A stretch of 32,231 bases of DNA, taken from assembly GCA_018648805.1 (NCBI GenBank), contig JABGQM010000049.1, positions 1-32,231 on the forward strand. Reading direction: 5' to 3'. The position numbers and the translations under genes were made by a program. Positions within the stretch are counted from its first letter, which is position 1; each line of letters begins with the position of its first letter. Below the pieces are notes generated by a model. That model saw nothing but the letters and a program-made list of their open reading frames with translations, did no database searches and was not told the origin of the DNA. Shown piece after piece: positions 9,033 to 16,013 of this stretch. The DNA comes from Verrucomicrobiota bacterium. Lineage in GTDB: Bacteria; Verrucomicrobiota; Kiritimatiellia; UBA8416; JABMPJ01.

Positions 9033-9075
9033 CACCCATTCAAGGGTGAGCCGAAAAAAGAGAAGGCCATAGTAC

Positions 9076-9705
9076 CTATCCCAGCAGCACGATCCGGGCC
9101 GCACCATTGGCTTCCCCTGCTGCCACCAGCAACTCCTCACCACGCACCGGGGCAGGCGGACGCTGCCGCACCCCGCGATAGATCGCGTCCGGGGCCGCCA
9201 GAGGAATCTCACAGCCCCCCTTTCCGGTCAACGACGCGCTATCCAGATCGAGCGTACCGGCCGCCACAATGCCGGCCTCAACACCCGCCGCATCCAGCAA
9301 CGCACCGGCCACATGACGCAGAGGCACACTCACAATCCCACCCAGGATCCCCCCGGCCGCGCCCCCCAGCACAGAGGCCGCCTCCTTCGCCAGACCCTCG
9401 CCAAAGAACGCCATCGCCTGGCGCGCCATCGCACCGCTCACCGGAGCCGACACCGCCATCTCAATGCCAAAGCGCCCCATCACCGTCTCCTTGAACAGAA
9501 TACGGTCAAACCACGCCGCCTCGCCCCATGCAGCGCTTCCGCCGACCAGCTTGACCGGCTGCACCGCAATACGCTTGGCAATGCCCGGGCGCGGCCAGAC
9601 CAAGCCCACCGTTACAATATGCCGTGTGGCCTCATCATCGCCCTGCCCCGTCACCACCCCGTCGAGCCCATCCAGCAAAATCTCCATCACCTGCCGCTTG
9701 CTCAT
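9076..9705 (-). CDS. Conserved-looking protein of unknown function
   Basis: I do not recognise this 209-residue protein. The first 90 residues look beta-rich (HIVTVGLVWP, KRIAVQPVKLVGG, ILFKETVMGRFGIEMAVSAPV). A glycine/alanine-rich amphipathic stretch follows (EAASVLGGAAGGILGGIV), then AAGTLDLDS and a Pro/Arg-rich segment. There is no signal peptide or convincing membrane span. An ATG at 9726 is in frame, but ATG 9705 has AGGA upstream and leaves 27 bp to the divergent manA start, so I prefer it. A T6 run at 9053-9058 behind it is a possible weak terminator. Its coding-style third positions and good length support a real gene. Confidence 0.7.
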   Translation of the reverse strand: MSKRQVMEILLDGLDGVVTGQGDDEATRHIVTVGLVWPRPGIAKRIAVQPVKLVGGSAAWGEAAWFDRILFKETVMGRFGIEMAVSAPVSGAMARQAMAFFGEGLAKEAASVLGGAAGGILGGIVSVPLRHVAGALLDAAGVEAGIVAAGTLDLDSASLTGKGGCEIPLAAPDAIYRGVRQRPPAPVRGEELLVAAGEANGAARIVLLG

Positions 9706-9732
9706 CACGCCCCGCTTTCCTATCATCGCCCC

Positions 9733-10740
9733 ATGAACCGTTCACTCTATCCACTTCTGTTCGCTCCTATCTATAAAGACTACCTATGGGGTGGCACAAG
9801 CATTCCCTCGCGTTACCATCGCGCGCCGCAGCCCGGACTCTGTGCCGAGTCGTGGGAGCTGTGCGACCACGCCGACGGCATGAGCATCGTCAGCAACGGC
9901 CCGCTCGAAGGCACCTCGCTGCACGATCTCCTACAGTCACTGGGCACCGACCTGGTCGGCACGGCATCCCCTGCCGATCGGCTTGCCCCTCATAGCCCGC
10001 AGGGCGACGTGGGGTTCCCTCTACTCGTTAAGATCATCGACGCGGCCCAGAAATTGAGCGTCCAAGTCCATCCCGACGACACCTCCGCCCCGCGGGTCGA
10101 AGGCGAAGCCAAAAGCGAGATGTGGTACCTCCTCGACGGCACCCCCGACGCCCGCTACTACGCCGGTCTCGTTAGCGGCACCACGCGCGCGACCTTTGAC
10201 GCCGCCCTCGAAGCTGGAACCGTTCAGGATCTCCTTGCCTCACACGCGGCCACACCGGGCTCCCTATCCTATATACGAGGTGGCTGCGTACATGCCATCG
10301 GCGAGGGCTGCCTCATCCTCGAGGTACAACAGAACTCCAATACAACCTACCGTGTCTACGACTGGGGGCGCGTCGGCGCCGACGGCCAGCCGCGCGAGCT
10401 GCATGTCGCTAAGGCACACCAGGTCATTGACTGGGAGTTGGACCCCGCCGGTGCCACACCGTCGGCCCCCATTGTGAATGGCCCGAACTGCGAACAGGAT
10501 CTACTGACCACACCCTACTTCCGCTTCGGTCGCCTCACCCTTGCCGCCCCACACCCCGTCACGAACGACGGCCGCTCCTTTCACATGCTCTTTGTCGCGA
10601 AGGGAACGCTAACGGTGTCTTGCGAGGGCGGAACCGAAACACTCGGCCCCGGTACAACCTGCCTGCTGCCGGCGGCAGTAGACGCCTACACGCTAACACC
10701 AGATGGGCCGTGTGAGGTCTTGCGGGTGAGTGTGGTCTGA
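9733..10740 (+). CDS. manA: Mannose-6-phosphate isomerase, class I
   Basis: Interconverts mannose 6-phosphate and fructose 6-phosphate with one zinc ion in a cupin fold. The 335-residue length fits the short Bacillus-type enzymes. The expected ligands are in VQVHPDD (H113), SEMWYLL (E129) and GGCVHAIGEG (H187), with the spacing of the family; LEVQQNSNTTYRVYDWGR is also typical. The frame is open far upstream, but YPLLFAPIYKDYLWGG is the normal beginning, so ATG 9733 is the start; no ribosome site is visible. It diverges from the unknown gene by 27 bp. It may feed mannose for glycans. The octamer array starts at its stop codon. Confidence 0.94.
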   Translation: MNRSLYPLLFAPIYKDYLWGGTSIPSRYHRAPQPGLCAESWELCDHADGMSIVSNGPLEGTSLHDLLQSLGTDLVGTASPADRLAPHSPQGDVGFPLLVKIIDAAQKLSVQVHPDDTSAPRVEGEAKSEMWYLLDGTPDARYYAGLVSGTTRATFDAALEAGTVQDLLASHAATPGSLSYIRGGCVHAIGEGCLILEVQQNSNTTYRVYDWGRVGADGQPRELHVAKAHQVIDWELDPAGATPSAPIVNGPNCEQDLLTTPYFRFGRLTLAAPHPVTNDGRSFHMLFVAKGTLTVSCEGGTETLGPGTTCLLPAAVDAYTLTPDGPCEVLRVSVV

Positions 10741-10888
10741 ACAATCGAACATTCGAACAATCGAACAATCGAACAGCCGAACTACGAAGTGGGGAACGCT
10801 AGTGACCGGGCCACTGGGTGGAAGTCGGTCCCCCGTTCGTAGTTCGAATGTTCGGCTGTTCGGCTGTTCAGACGTTCGGCTGTTCGAT
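10739..10888. repeat. Inverted pair of CGAACAAT octamer arrays between manA and fmdB
   Basis: The left array (10739-10789) is a run of 8-nt units CGAACAAT with variants CGAACAGC and CGAACTAC. The right array (10833-10888) is the inverted form GTTCGGCT, GTTCAGAC. The central arms CGAACTACGAA and TTCGTAGTTCG pair perfectly around a core of about 43 nt. The element reaches from one stop codon to the other of two convergent genes, leaving no other intergenic sequence. Confidence 0.9.
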
Positions 10889-11391
10889 CACATCTCGTAC
10901 AAGGTCCCATCCCGCTTCGGCTCACCGCGGTGCTTCCCGCTTGCCGTCTGGGTGCCCGCTTTCTTGCCCGGCAGCACAAACGGATCCTCCCCCTCCATCA
11001 GGTCGCCCATCTCGGCCTCGACCTTTTCAGGGTCCTCGCCGGCCTCCATGCGACCCAGTGCCTCCTGCATGCCATCGCCGAATTCCATACCGGTCATGTT
11101 CGAAAACTTGCGCATCAGGCGCGCGGCCGCGCGCGGGTCCTCTTCATTCATGTGCTCGGCCTCGGAGGCCATCGCCTCCATGGCCGATTCCATGCGACTC
11201 TCATCGATCGGAAGGTCATCCAATTCCCCTTCTTCGCTGGCCGTGCCCGTCGCGGCAAAAAGAGAGACCTGCCGCTCCAAATGCTTGCGCACACAGCGCG
11301 GACACCCCGGACATGTGGTCGTGTTGACCGAACGCGACAGGAAATTGAAAATCACATGACACTCAGGACAATAAAATTCGTAAATGGGCAT
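10888..11391 (-). CDS. FmdB-family zinc ribbon protein
   Basis: The N-terminus MPIYEFYCPECHVIFNF followed by TTCPGCPRC is the FmdB/CxxC zinc ribbon: two CxxC-type knuckles about 17 residues apart. The remaining 130 residues are acidic and methionine-rich (ESRMESAMEAMASEAEHM, GDLMEGEDPFVLPG), predicted helical, with a basic tail. Members of the family are small regulatory or unknown proteins, and no specific role can be assigned. GGAG lies 7 nt before the ATG. It follows murG on the same strand with 48 bp between, so it could be cotranscribed. Confidence 0.8.
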   Translation of the reverse strand: MPIYEFYCPECHVIFNFLSRSVNTTTCPGCPRCVRKHLERQVSLFAATGTASEEGELDDLPIDESRMESAMEAMASEAEHMNEEDPRAAARLMRKFSNMTGMEFGDGMQEALGRMEAGEDPEKVEAEMGDLMEGEDPFVLPGKKAGTQTASGKHRGEPKRDGTLYEM

Positions 11392-11406
11392 GTCTTGCTC
11401 CGCGAA

Positions 11407-11439
11407 AGGGTTCCAGGTTCTGAGTTGCGAGTTCTGAGT
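11407..11439. repeat. GTTCTGA heptamer array
   Basis: Units GTTCCAG, GTTCTGA, GTTGCGA, GTTCTGA follow each other with a 7-nt period between fmdB and murG. This is a separate word family from the octamer array that adjoins it at 11440. Confidence 0.7.
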
Positions 11440-11491
11440 CTATCGTTCGTAGTTCGGCTGTTCGATTGTTCGATTGTTCGGCTGTTCTCCA
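11440..11491. repeat. Third CGAACAAT octamer array, forming the murG 3' end
   Basis: Plus strand units GTTCGTA, GTTCGGCT, GTTCGATT, GTTCGATT, GTTCGGCT repeat every 8 nt. Read on the minus strand they encode the last 15 residues of MurG (QPNNRTIEQPNYER) and its TAG stop. Confidence 0.88.
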
Positions 11492-12552
11492 GCCTCCTCG
11501 ATCAGTTCACACATCATGCCGGCGGCATCCCCGCCGCCCATCTTATCCAAGGCCTCCCGCTTGCGCATCAACCGTTCGGGATGCAGGCAAGACGCCTCGA
11601 CGTATTGACGCAACGCCAGCACCGTCAGGTCAACCTGCTCGATCATATCGACCCCGCCAGCCATCATCATCCCCACGGCGTTGGCACGCTGATGGTCATG
11701 CGCCGCCGTCGGCAGCGGGACCAGAACCGCCGGCAGTCGACACAACGTCAACTCCGCACAGCTCGCCGCACCGGCCCGGCAGACCGCCAGGTCAGCCGCC
11801 GCATAGGCCGCGCCCATGTCTGCCAGGAACCCATAGACCTGCGCCGACACACCCGCCGCCTCGTAGCGCGATCGCACATCGGCCTCGTCAGCCACGCCGC
11901 TGAGATGGATCACCTGCAGGGCCACACCGCCCCGCACGGCCTCGCACAACGCGTCCGAGGCAGTCATGTTGATTGCATGCGCGCCCTGACTGCCGCCCAT
12001 CACCAGGACCGTAAAGACGTTTGAATCCAAGCCGGAAAGCGGCGCGGCCCCACTGAGCTCACCGCGCAGGGGAAACCCCGTCACGACCGTGCGATACCCG
12101 GCGAAGTACGGCTTGGCCGCATCAAAACCCAACCCGGTCACGGCGGCATACCGCGCCAGCAGAAGCACAGCCTTACCGGGCACAGAATTCGATTCGTGGA
12201 GCACAAGAGGAATGCGTAACAGCCGTGCCGCCAGGCCCGGGCCCACGGATGCGTAACTGCCCATCGCCACCACCACATCGGGCCGTTCGCGCCGCATCTG
12301 TCGCCAACACGCCACAATAGACATCAGCAGACGACAGCCGACGGCCACAGCGCGCAGCGACAGTCCCGCCGGGAATCCGGCCGCCTTGATATGCACTACC
12401 GGCCCATCCCAGGCCGAGGTCGAGAGCGCTTCCACGTTGCGTCCGCCCAGCCACAAAGCGACCTCATGCCCACGTGCCCGCAACGCTTCCCCTACCGCCA
12501 CGCCGGGAAAAATATGCCCGCCCGTACCCCCACATGCAATCGCTACATTCAT
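11440..12552 (-). CDS. murG: UDP-GlcNAc:lipid I N-acetylglucosaminyltransferase MurG
   Basis: Transfers GlcNAc from UDP-GlcNAc to lipid I, making lipid II at the cytoplasmic face of the membrane. Family marks are the first glycine loop ACGGTGGHIFPG, HESNSVPG, the second loop VMGGSQGAHAIN and AVCRAGAASCAEL with PLPTAAHDHQRANA. The 370 residues are about 15 longer than usual, and this excess is the translated octamer array at the C-terminus (QPNNRTIEQPNYER). The natural end is probably near ELIEEAG. The start ATG 12552 gives the canonical beginning; the only purine-rich site, GGGAT, is distant. It is divergent from pyrC across a 13-bp-period array. Other mur genes are not nearby. Confidence 0.96.
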   Translation of the reverse strand: MNVAIACGGTGGHIFPGVAVGEALRARGHEVALWLGGRNVEALSTSAWDGPVVHIKAAGFPAGLSLRAVAVGCRLLMSIVACWRQMRRERPDVVVAMGSYASVGPGLAARLLRIPLVLHESNSVPGKAVLLLARYAAVTGLGFDAAKPYFAGYRTVVTGFPLRGELSGAAPLSGLDSNVFTVLVMGGSQGAHAINMTASDALCEAVRGGVALQVIHLSGVADEADVRSRYEAAGVSAQVYGFLADMGAAYAAADLAVCRAGAASCAELTLCRLPAVLVPLPTAAHDHQRANAVGMMMAGGVDMIEQVDLTVLALRQYVEASCLHPERLMRKREALDKMGGGDAAGMMCELIEEAGEQPNNRTIEQPNYER

Positions 12553-12630
12553 GAACGTATGCTATCCCGATCCGACTGAACAAATCTAGATCAAAGCGCT
12601 CTAAACTTGCCAATCGTTCCTCAGTCGCCA

Positions 12631-12767
12631 CCCTAATCGCCCACCCCCTAATCGAGCTCCCTAATCGTTTGCCCTAATCGACTACCCTAATCGTTTGCCC
12701 TAATCGACTACCCTAATCGATCGCCCTAATCGATTAAGGGGAACGATTAGGGGGGGGGCGATTAGGG
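12631..12767. repeat. CCCTAATCG array with 13-bp period and inverted end copies
   Basis: Eight direct copies of CCCTAATCG begin at 12631, 12646, 12659, 12672, 12685, 12698, 12711 and 12724; the last seven are exactly 13 bp apart. The 4-nt spacers alternate TTTG, ACTA, TTTG, ACTA before ATCG. Two inverted copies CGATTAGGG follow (12744 and 12759), within G-runs of four to nine. The array lies in the 301-bp gap between divergent murG and pyrC, where promoters and operators should be. Outside it, 12553-12630 and 12768-12853 show no clear promoter. Confidence 0.93.
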
Positions 12768-12853
12768 GGGGGATGGGACCTTGTCTGCTATGGACGGCTT
12801 GGCCTTCGAAGTGTCTTGCCGCCATCTCACCGAACAGGTACCCTCGCCCCACT

Positions 12854-14143
12854 ATGGACAACGCTTGGATCATACGCGGCGGTGCGTTACTCGACCCGAC
12901 TGACGGCGACCGGGGCGTGGGTGATCTCTATATTGCCGACGGGCGTATCGTCGCCGACCCACCCGCGCAGGCCCGCACCATCGATGCCAGCGGTCTCACC
13001 GTGATGCCGGGGCTGATCGACCTGCACGTCCATTTCCGTGAACCAGGCCACGAAGGCGCCGAAACCATCGCCTCAGGATCACACGCCGCAGCACGGGGTG
13101 GATTCACCACCGTCGTCACCATGCCCAACACCCGGCCCGCGGTCGACTCACCTGAGCAGGTCGCGTTCGCCCTCCGACAGGCCGCATCCGCCGGCGCCGT
13201 CGAACTGCTCCCCTCAGCCTGCATCACCCGTGAGCGACGCGGCAACGCACTGGCTGACCTGCCGGCCCTGGCCGCCGCTGGGGCCGCCGCCTTCACCGAC
13301 GATGGATCCACCGTATCCGACGACGACCTCATGCAGCGCGCCATGCAACAGGCCGCCACCCTCGACCTCCCCGTCATGGATCATGCCCTCGACCCCATCC
13401 TGGCCGGCAAAGGCGTCCTGCACGACGGCGAGGCCGCCCAGCGCCTCGGTCTACTCGGCATCCCCTCCGCCGCCGAGGATCGCATCGTGGCACGCGATAT
13501 CGAACTGGCCGCCGCCACCGGCTGCGCCATGCACATCCAACACGTCTCATCCGGCGCGTCGGCGCATATGATCAGCGCGGCCGCGGCACGCGGCCTGCCT
13601 GTCACCGGCGAAGCCACGCCGCACCACCTCGCCCTCTCCGACGCCGATATCCTCAGCGACGACGGCAACTTCAAGATGAACCCGCCCCTGCGCACGCCCG
13701 AGGATCGCGAAGCCCTGATCGACGCCGTGCTCAGTGGCGGCCTTTCCATCCTGGCGACCGACCATGCCCCGCACCTGGCCGCCCTCAAAGCCAAGGGCAT
13801 CCGCCAGGCGCCATTCGGCGTGGTGGGCCTCGAAACCGCCCTCGGCGTCACCTACCAGCTGCTCGTCGTCGAACGCGGTATGTCCCCGCAGGCGTGGCTG
13901 CAACGCTGGACAACCGGGCCGGCCGCGCTGCTCGGTCGCCCCGCCCCCTCGCTCACCCCGGGCGCCCGGGCCGACCTCGCCCTGGTCGACCTGCAGACGG
14001 ACTGGCAGGTGGACCCTGATGCCTTTGTTTCCCTTTCGCGAAATACCCCCTTCACCAACCACCGCTGTCGCGGGCGAACCGTGCTAACGATCTTCGCCGG
14101 AAAGATCACGTGGAGCGATGTTGACAGCACGCCTCGTTTGTGA
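12854..14143 (+). CDS. pyrC: Dihydroorotase
   Basis: Cyclises carbamoyl-aspartate to dihydroorotate, the third step of pyrimidine synthesis. The 429 residues and motifs match the long, Bacillus/Aquifex-type dihydroorotases of the amidohydrolase fold: metal ligands H58 and H60 in DLHVHFREPGHE, H177 in MDHALD, H230 in IQHVSS and catalytic D303 in ATDHAPH. D149 in FTDDG occupies the bridging-ligand region, where this subgroup uses Asp rather than carboxylated Lys. The frame is open to 12773, but the first 27 residues there would be repeat flank and unlike the family. ATG 12854 gives the normal MDNAWIIRGGALLDP start; no ribosome site is visible. Aspartate carbamoyltransferase, the usual neighbour, is absent. 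Confidence 0.95.
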   Translation: MDNAWIIRGGALLDPTDGDRGVGDLYIADGRIVADPPAQARTIDASGLTVMPGLIDLHVHFREPGHEGAETIASGSHAAARGGFTTVVTMPNTRPAVDSPEQVAFALRQAASAGAVELLPSACITRERRGNALADLPALAAAGAAAFTDDGSTVSDDDLMQRAMQQAATLDLPVMDHALDPILAGKGVLHDGEAAQRLGLLGIPSAAEDRIVARDIELAAATGCAMHIQHVSSGASAHMISAAAARGLPVTGEATPHHLALSDADILSDDGNFKMNPPLRTPEDREALIDAVLSGGLSILATDHAPHLAALKAKGIRQAPFGVVGLETALGVTYQLLVVERGMSPQAWLQRWTTGPAALLGRPAPSLTPGARADLALVDLQTDWQVDPDAFVSLSRNTPFTNHRCRGRTVLTIFAGKITWSDVDSTPRL

Positions 14144-14159
14144 GACAACCTCCACAATT

Positions 14160-14642
14160 ATGGCTACCTTACGAATGCAGAGCGAAGGGTCCGAGGAACG
14201 TGTCATCACACTGGATGCGGACGAAACCGTTATGGGTCGCGCGGCCGATAACGCCATCACCATAGATGATCCGGCCGCCTCCTCACGGCACTGCGTCATC
14301 CTTCGCAAGGAGAACTGCTACACCCTGCGGGACCTCAACTCTACCAACGGGTCATACCTCAACGGTGCACAGGTCACCGAAGTGCCACTTGCACCGGGCG
14401 ATGTGCTGACCATCGGCAGCGTACGCATGCTGCTTGAGGGAGACGACATCGAAACGGGCACAACGCTGCCCCCCGCCACCGGCCCCCAGGACACGATCCG
14501 CACAGGCCCCATCCGCCAGAAGACGCCGCCCGAATTTGGCGTGCGCAAGAACCGCAGCGGTATGTGGATCACCATCGGCATCGTCATTGCCCTGGCATTG
14601 GGGGCACTGCTCTACATGTTCATTTCGCGTCTAATCGGCTAG
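14160..14642 (+). CDS. FHA-domain protein with C-terminal membrane anchor
   Basis: Residues 1-95 form a forkhead-associated domain that binds phosphothreonine peptides: the conserved GR (MGRAADNAITI), SSRHC and DLNSTNGSYLNG motifs are all present. A Pro/Thr-rich linker follows, then one membrane helix at the C-terminus (WITIGIVIALALGALLYMF), so the FHA domain faces the cytosol as a tail-anchored protein. An earlier ATG at 14118 overlaps the pyrC end and adds 14 residues that do not look like FHA sequence; neither start has a good ribosome site. It may report the activity of a Ser/Thr kinase that is not in this window. Confidence 0.85.
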   Translation: MATLRMQSEGSEERVITLDADETVMGRAADNAITIDDPAASSRHCVILRKENCYTLRDLNSTNGSYLNGAQVTEVPLAPGDVLTIGSVRMLLEGDDIETGTTLPPATGPQDTIRTGPIRQKTPPEFGVRKNRSGMWITIGIVIALALGALLYMFISRLIG

Positions 14643-14711
14643 AACGCCACACGTACGAATCCCCCGCTTTCATCGGACACAGAAAACAGTAACGCCCAAG
14701 GAGGCAATAAA

Positions 14712-15812
14712 ATGGCAGTCATTGATTTTGGCGGTACCAAAGAAACCGTCGTGATGCGCAAGGAATTTTCTCTTGCCAAGGCACGCAAGGTGCTCAAGAA
14801 CGAAACCGTCGCCGTCATCGGCTACGGCGTGCAGGGACCGGCCCAGGCCCTCAACATGAAAGACAACGGGATCAACGTCATCGTCGGCCAGGCCAAGGCG
14901 TTCCGCAAGGACTGGAACCGCGCCAAGAAAGATGGCTGGGTGCCCGGTGAAACCCTCTTCACCATCGAAGAAGCCGCCGAACGCGCTACCATCATCATGA
15001 TGCTCGTGGCCGATGCGGCCATGAAACCGGTCTGGAAGCTCGTCAAGCCCTTCATGAATGAAGGCGATGCGCTCTACTTCTCGCACGGCTTCGGCCTGGT
15101 CTACAACGACCTGACCAAGGTCATCCCCCCGACCCACATCGACACGCTGCTCGTCGCCCCCAAGGGCTCGGGTACATCCGTGCGCCGCAACTTCCTCGCC
15201 GGCGTCGGCATCAACTCCAGCTACGCCGTAGGCCAGGACTACACCGGCCGTGCCGAAGAACGGGCTATGGCCATCGGCATCGCCGTCGGCTCCGGCTACC
15301 TCTTCCCGACCACCTTCGAGAACGAAGTCACCAGTGACCTCGTGGGGGAACGCGGGATACTGATGGGCGCCCTCGCCGGCGTCATGGAAGCCCAGTACGA
15401 TGTCCTGCGTCAGAACGGACACAGCCCCAGCGAAGCCTTTAACGAAACGGTCGAAGAGCTGACCCAGAGCCTCATCCGCCTCGTGGACGAGAACGGCATG
15501 GACTGGATGTTCTCGAACTGCTCGGCGACCGCCCAGCGCGGCGCGTTGGACTGGCGCCCCAAGTTCAAGAAGGCCACCCTCCCGGTCTTCAAGGACCTCT
15601 ACAAGGCCGTCAAGACCAAGAGCGAGGCCGCCCGCGTGGTCCGCACCTGCGGTAAGAAGAACTACAAGGAGCAGCTCACCAAGGAGCTGGATGCCATGGG
15701 CAACTCCGAGATGTGGCGTGCCGGCGCCGCGGTGCGCAGCCTGCGTCCGCACGAGAAGGCCCGCACCATCACCAAGGACACCAAGGGCGTGGGCGGTCGC
15801 AAGACCAACTAG
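14712..15812 (+). CDS. ilvC: Ketol-acid reductoisomerase
   Basis: Converts acetolactate to dihydroxyisovalerate with Mg2+ and NAD(P)H, for valine, leucine and isoleucine synthesis. The Rossmann loop is GYGVQGPAQALNM, followed by GQAKAFRKDW where the cofactor phosphate is read. VAPKGSGTSVRR, ENEVTSDLVGERG, GHSPSEAFNETVEE and NCSATAQRGALDW are characteristic. From memory these strings are much closer to yeast Ilv5 and Bacteroidetes enzymes than to the standard short bacterial class. Length 366 includes a basic tail of about 18 residues (ARTITKDTKGVGGRKTN). AAGGAGG 8 nt before the ATG is the strongest ribosome site in the window, suggesting high expression. It is followed by its own strong terminator. 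Confidence 0.97.
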   Translation: MAVIDFGGTKETVVMRKEFSLAKARKVLKNETVAVIGYGVQGPAQALNMKDNGINVIVGQAKAFRKDWNRAKKDGWVPGETLFTIEEAAERATIIMMLVADAAMKPVWKLVKPFMNEGDALYFSHGFGLVYNDLTKVIPPTHIDTLLVAPKGSGTSVRRNFLAGVGINSSYAVGQDYTGRAEERAMAIGIAVGSGYLFPTTFENEVTSDLVGERGILMGALAGVMEAQYDVLRQNGHSPSEAFNETVEELTQSLIRLVDENGMDWMFSNCSATAQRGALDWRPKFKKATLPVFKDLYKAVKTKSEAARVVRTCGKKNYKEQLTKELDAMGNSEMWRAGAAVRSLRPHEKARTITKDTKGVGGRKTN

Positions 15813-15843
15813 AGTTCCTTTGTGTTGTTGGAGCATTGAGATA

Positions 15844-15990
15844 CTCAATATCCAATACCCAACAAGGAACACCCAATGTCCAAGTTGTGACGACACCAAG
15901 GGAGGAGTGATGAACCCCATCACTCCTCCTTTTTTTGTGACATATTCTCTACTTGGTCATTGGATTTGAGTGTTGGTTATTGGATATTCC
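15844..15990. repeat. Inverted CCAATACC / TTGGATATT arrays flanking the ilvC terminator
   Basis: The left array (15844-15884) runs CAATATC, CAATACC, CAACAAGG, AACACCC, AATGTCC. The right array (15953-15990) runs TTGGTCA, TTGGATT, TGAGTGT, TGGTTAT, TGGATAT, with about a 7-nt period and inverse complementarity. The small dyad ATTGAG-ATA-CTCAAT precedes it at 15835-15849. The terminator hairpin is the core between them. Confidence 0.8.
15898..15936 (+). terminator. ilvC: Intrinsic terminator after ilvC
   Basis: A perfect 12-bp stem (GGAGGAGTGATG, 15901-15912, and its complement, 15918-15929) with a 5-nt loop is followed by seven T residues. It ends the ilvC transcript and isolates btuF downstream. 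Confidence 0.95.
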
Positions 15991-16013
15991 CCATCAACAG
16001 AGAGTTCAACTTC

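Noticed and set aside
9313..9732. Upstream extension of manA
   Set aside because: It is antisense to the unknown gene at 9076-9705 and the enzyme family begins at 9733.
12631..12767. CRISPR array
   Set aside because: Repeats of 9 nt with 4-nt recurring spacers are far too short, spacers are not unique and no cas genes are present.
12773..12853. Upstream start for pyrC
   Set aside because: The added 27 residues translate the flank of the CCCTAATCG array and do not resemble dihydroorotase.
14670..15923. 417-residue open frame antisense to ilvC
   Set aside because: It is a shadow of a GC-rich, strongly coded gene; ilvC has full family motifs and the best ribosome site.
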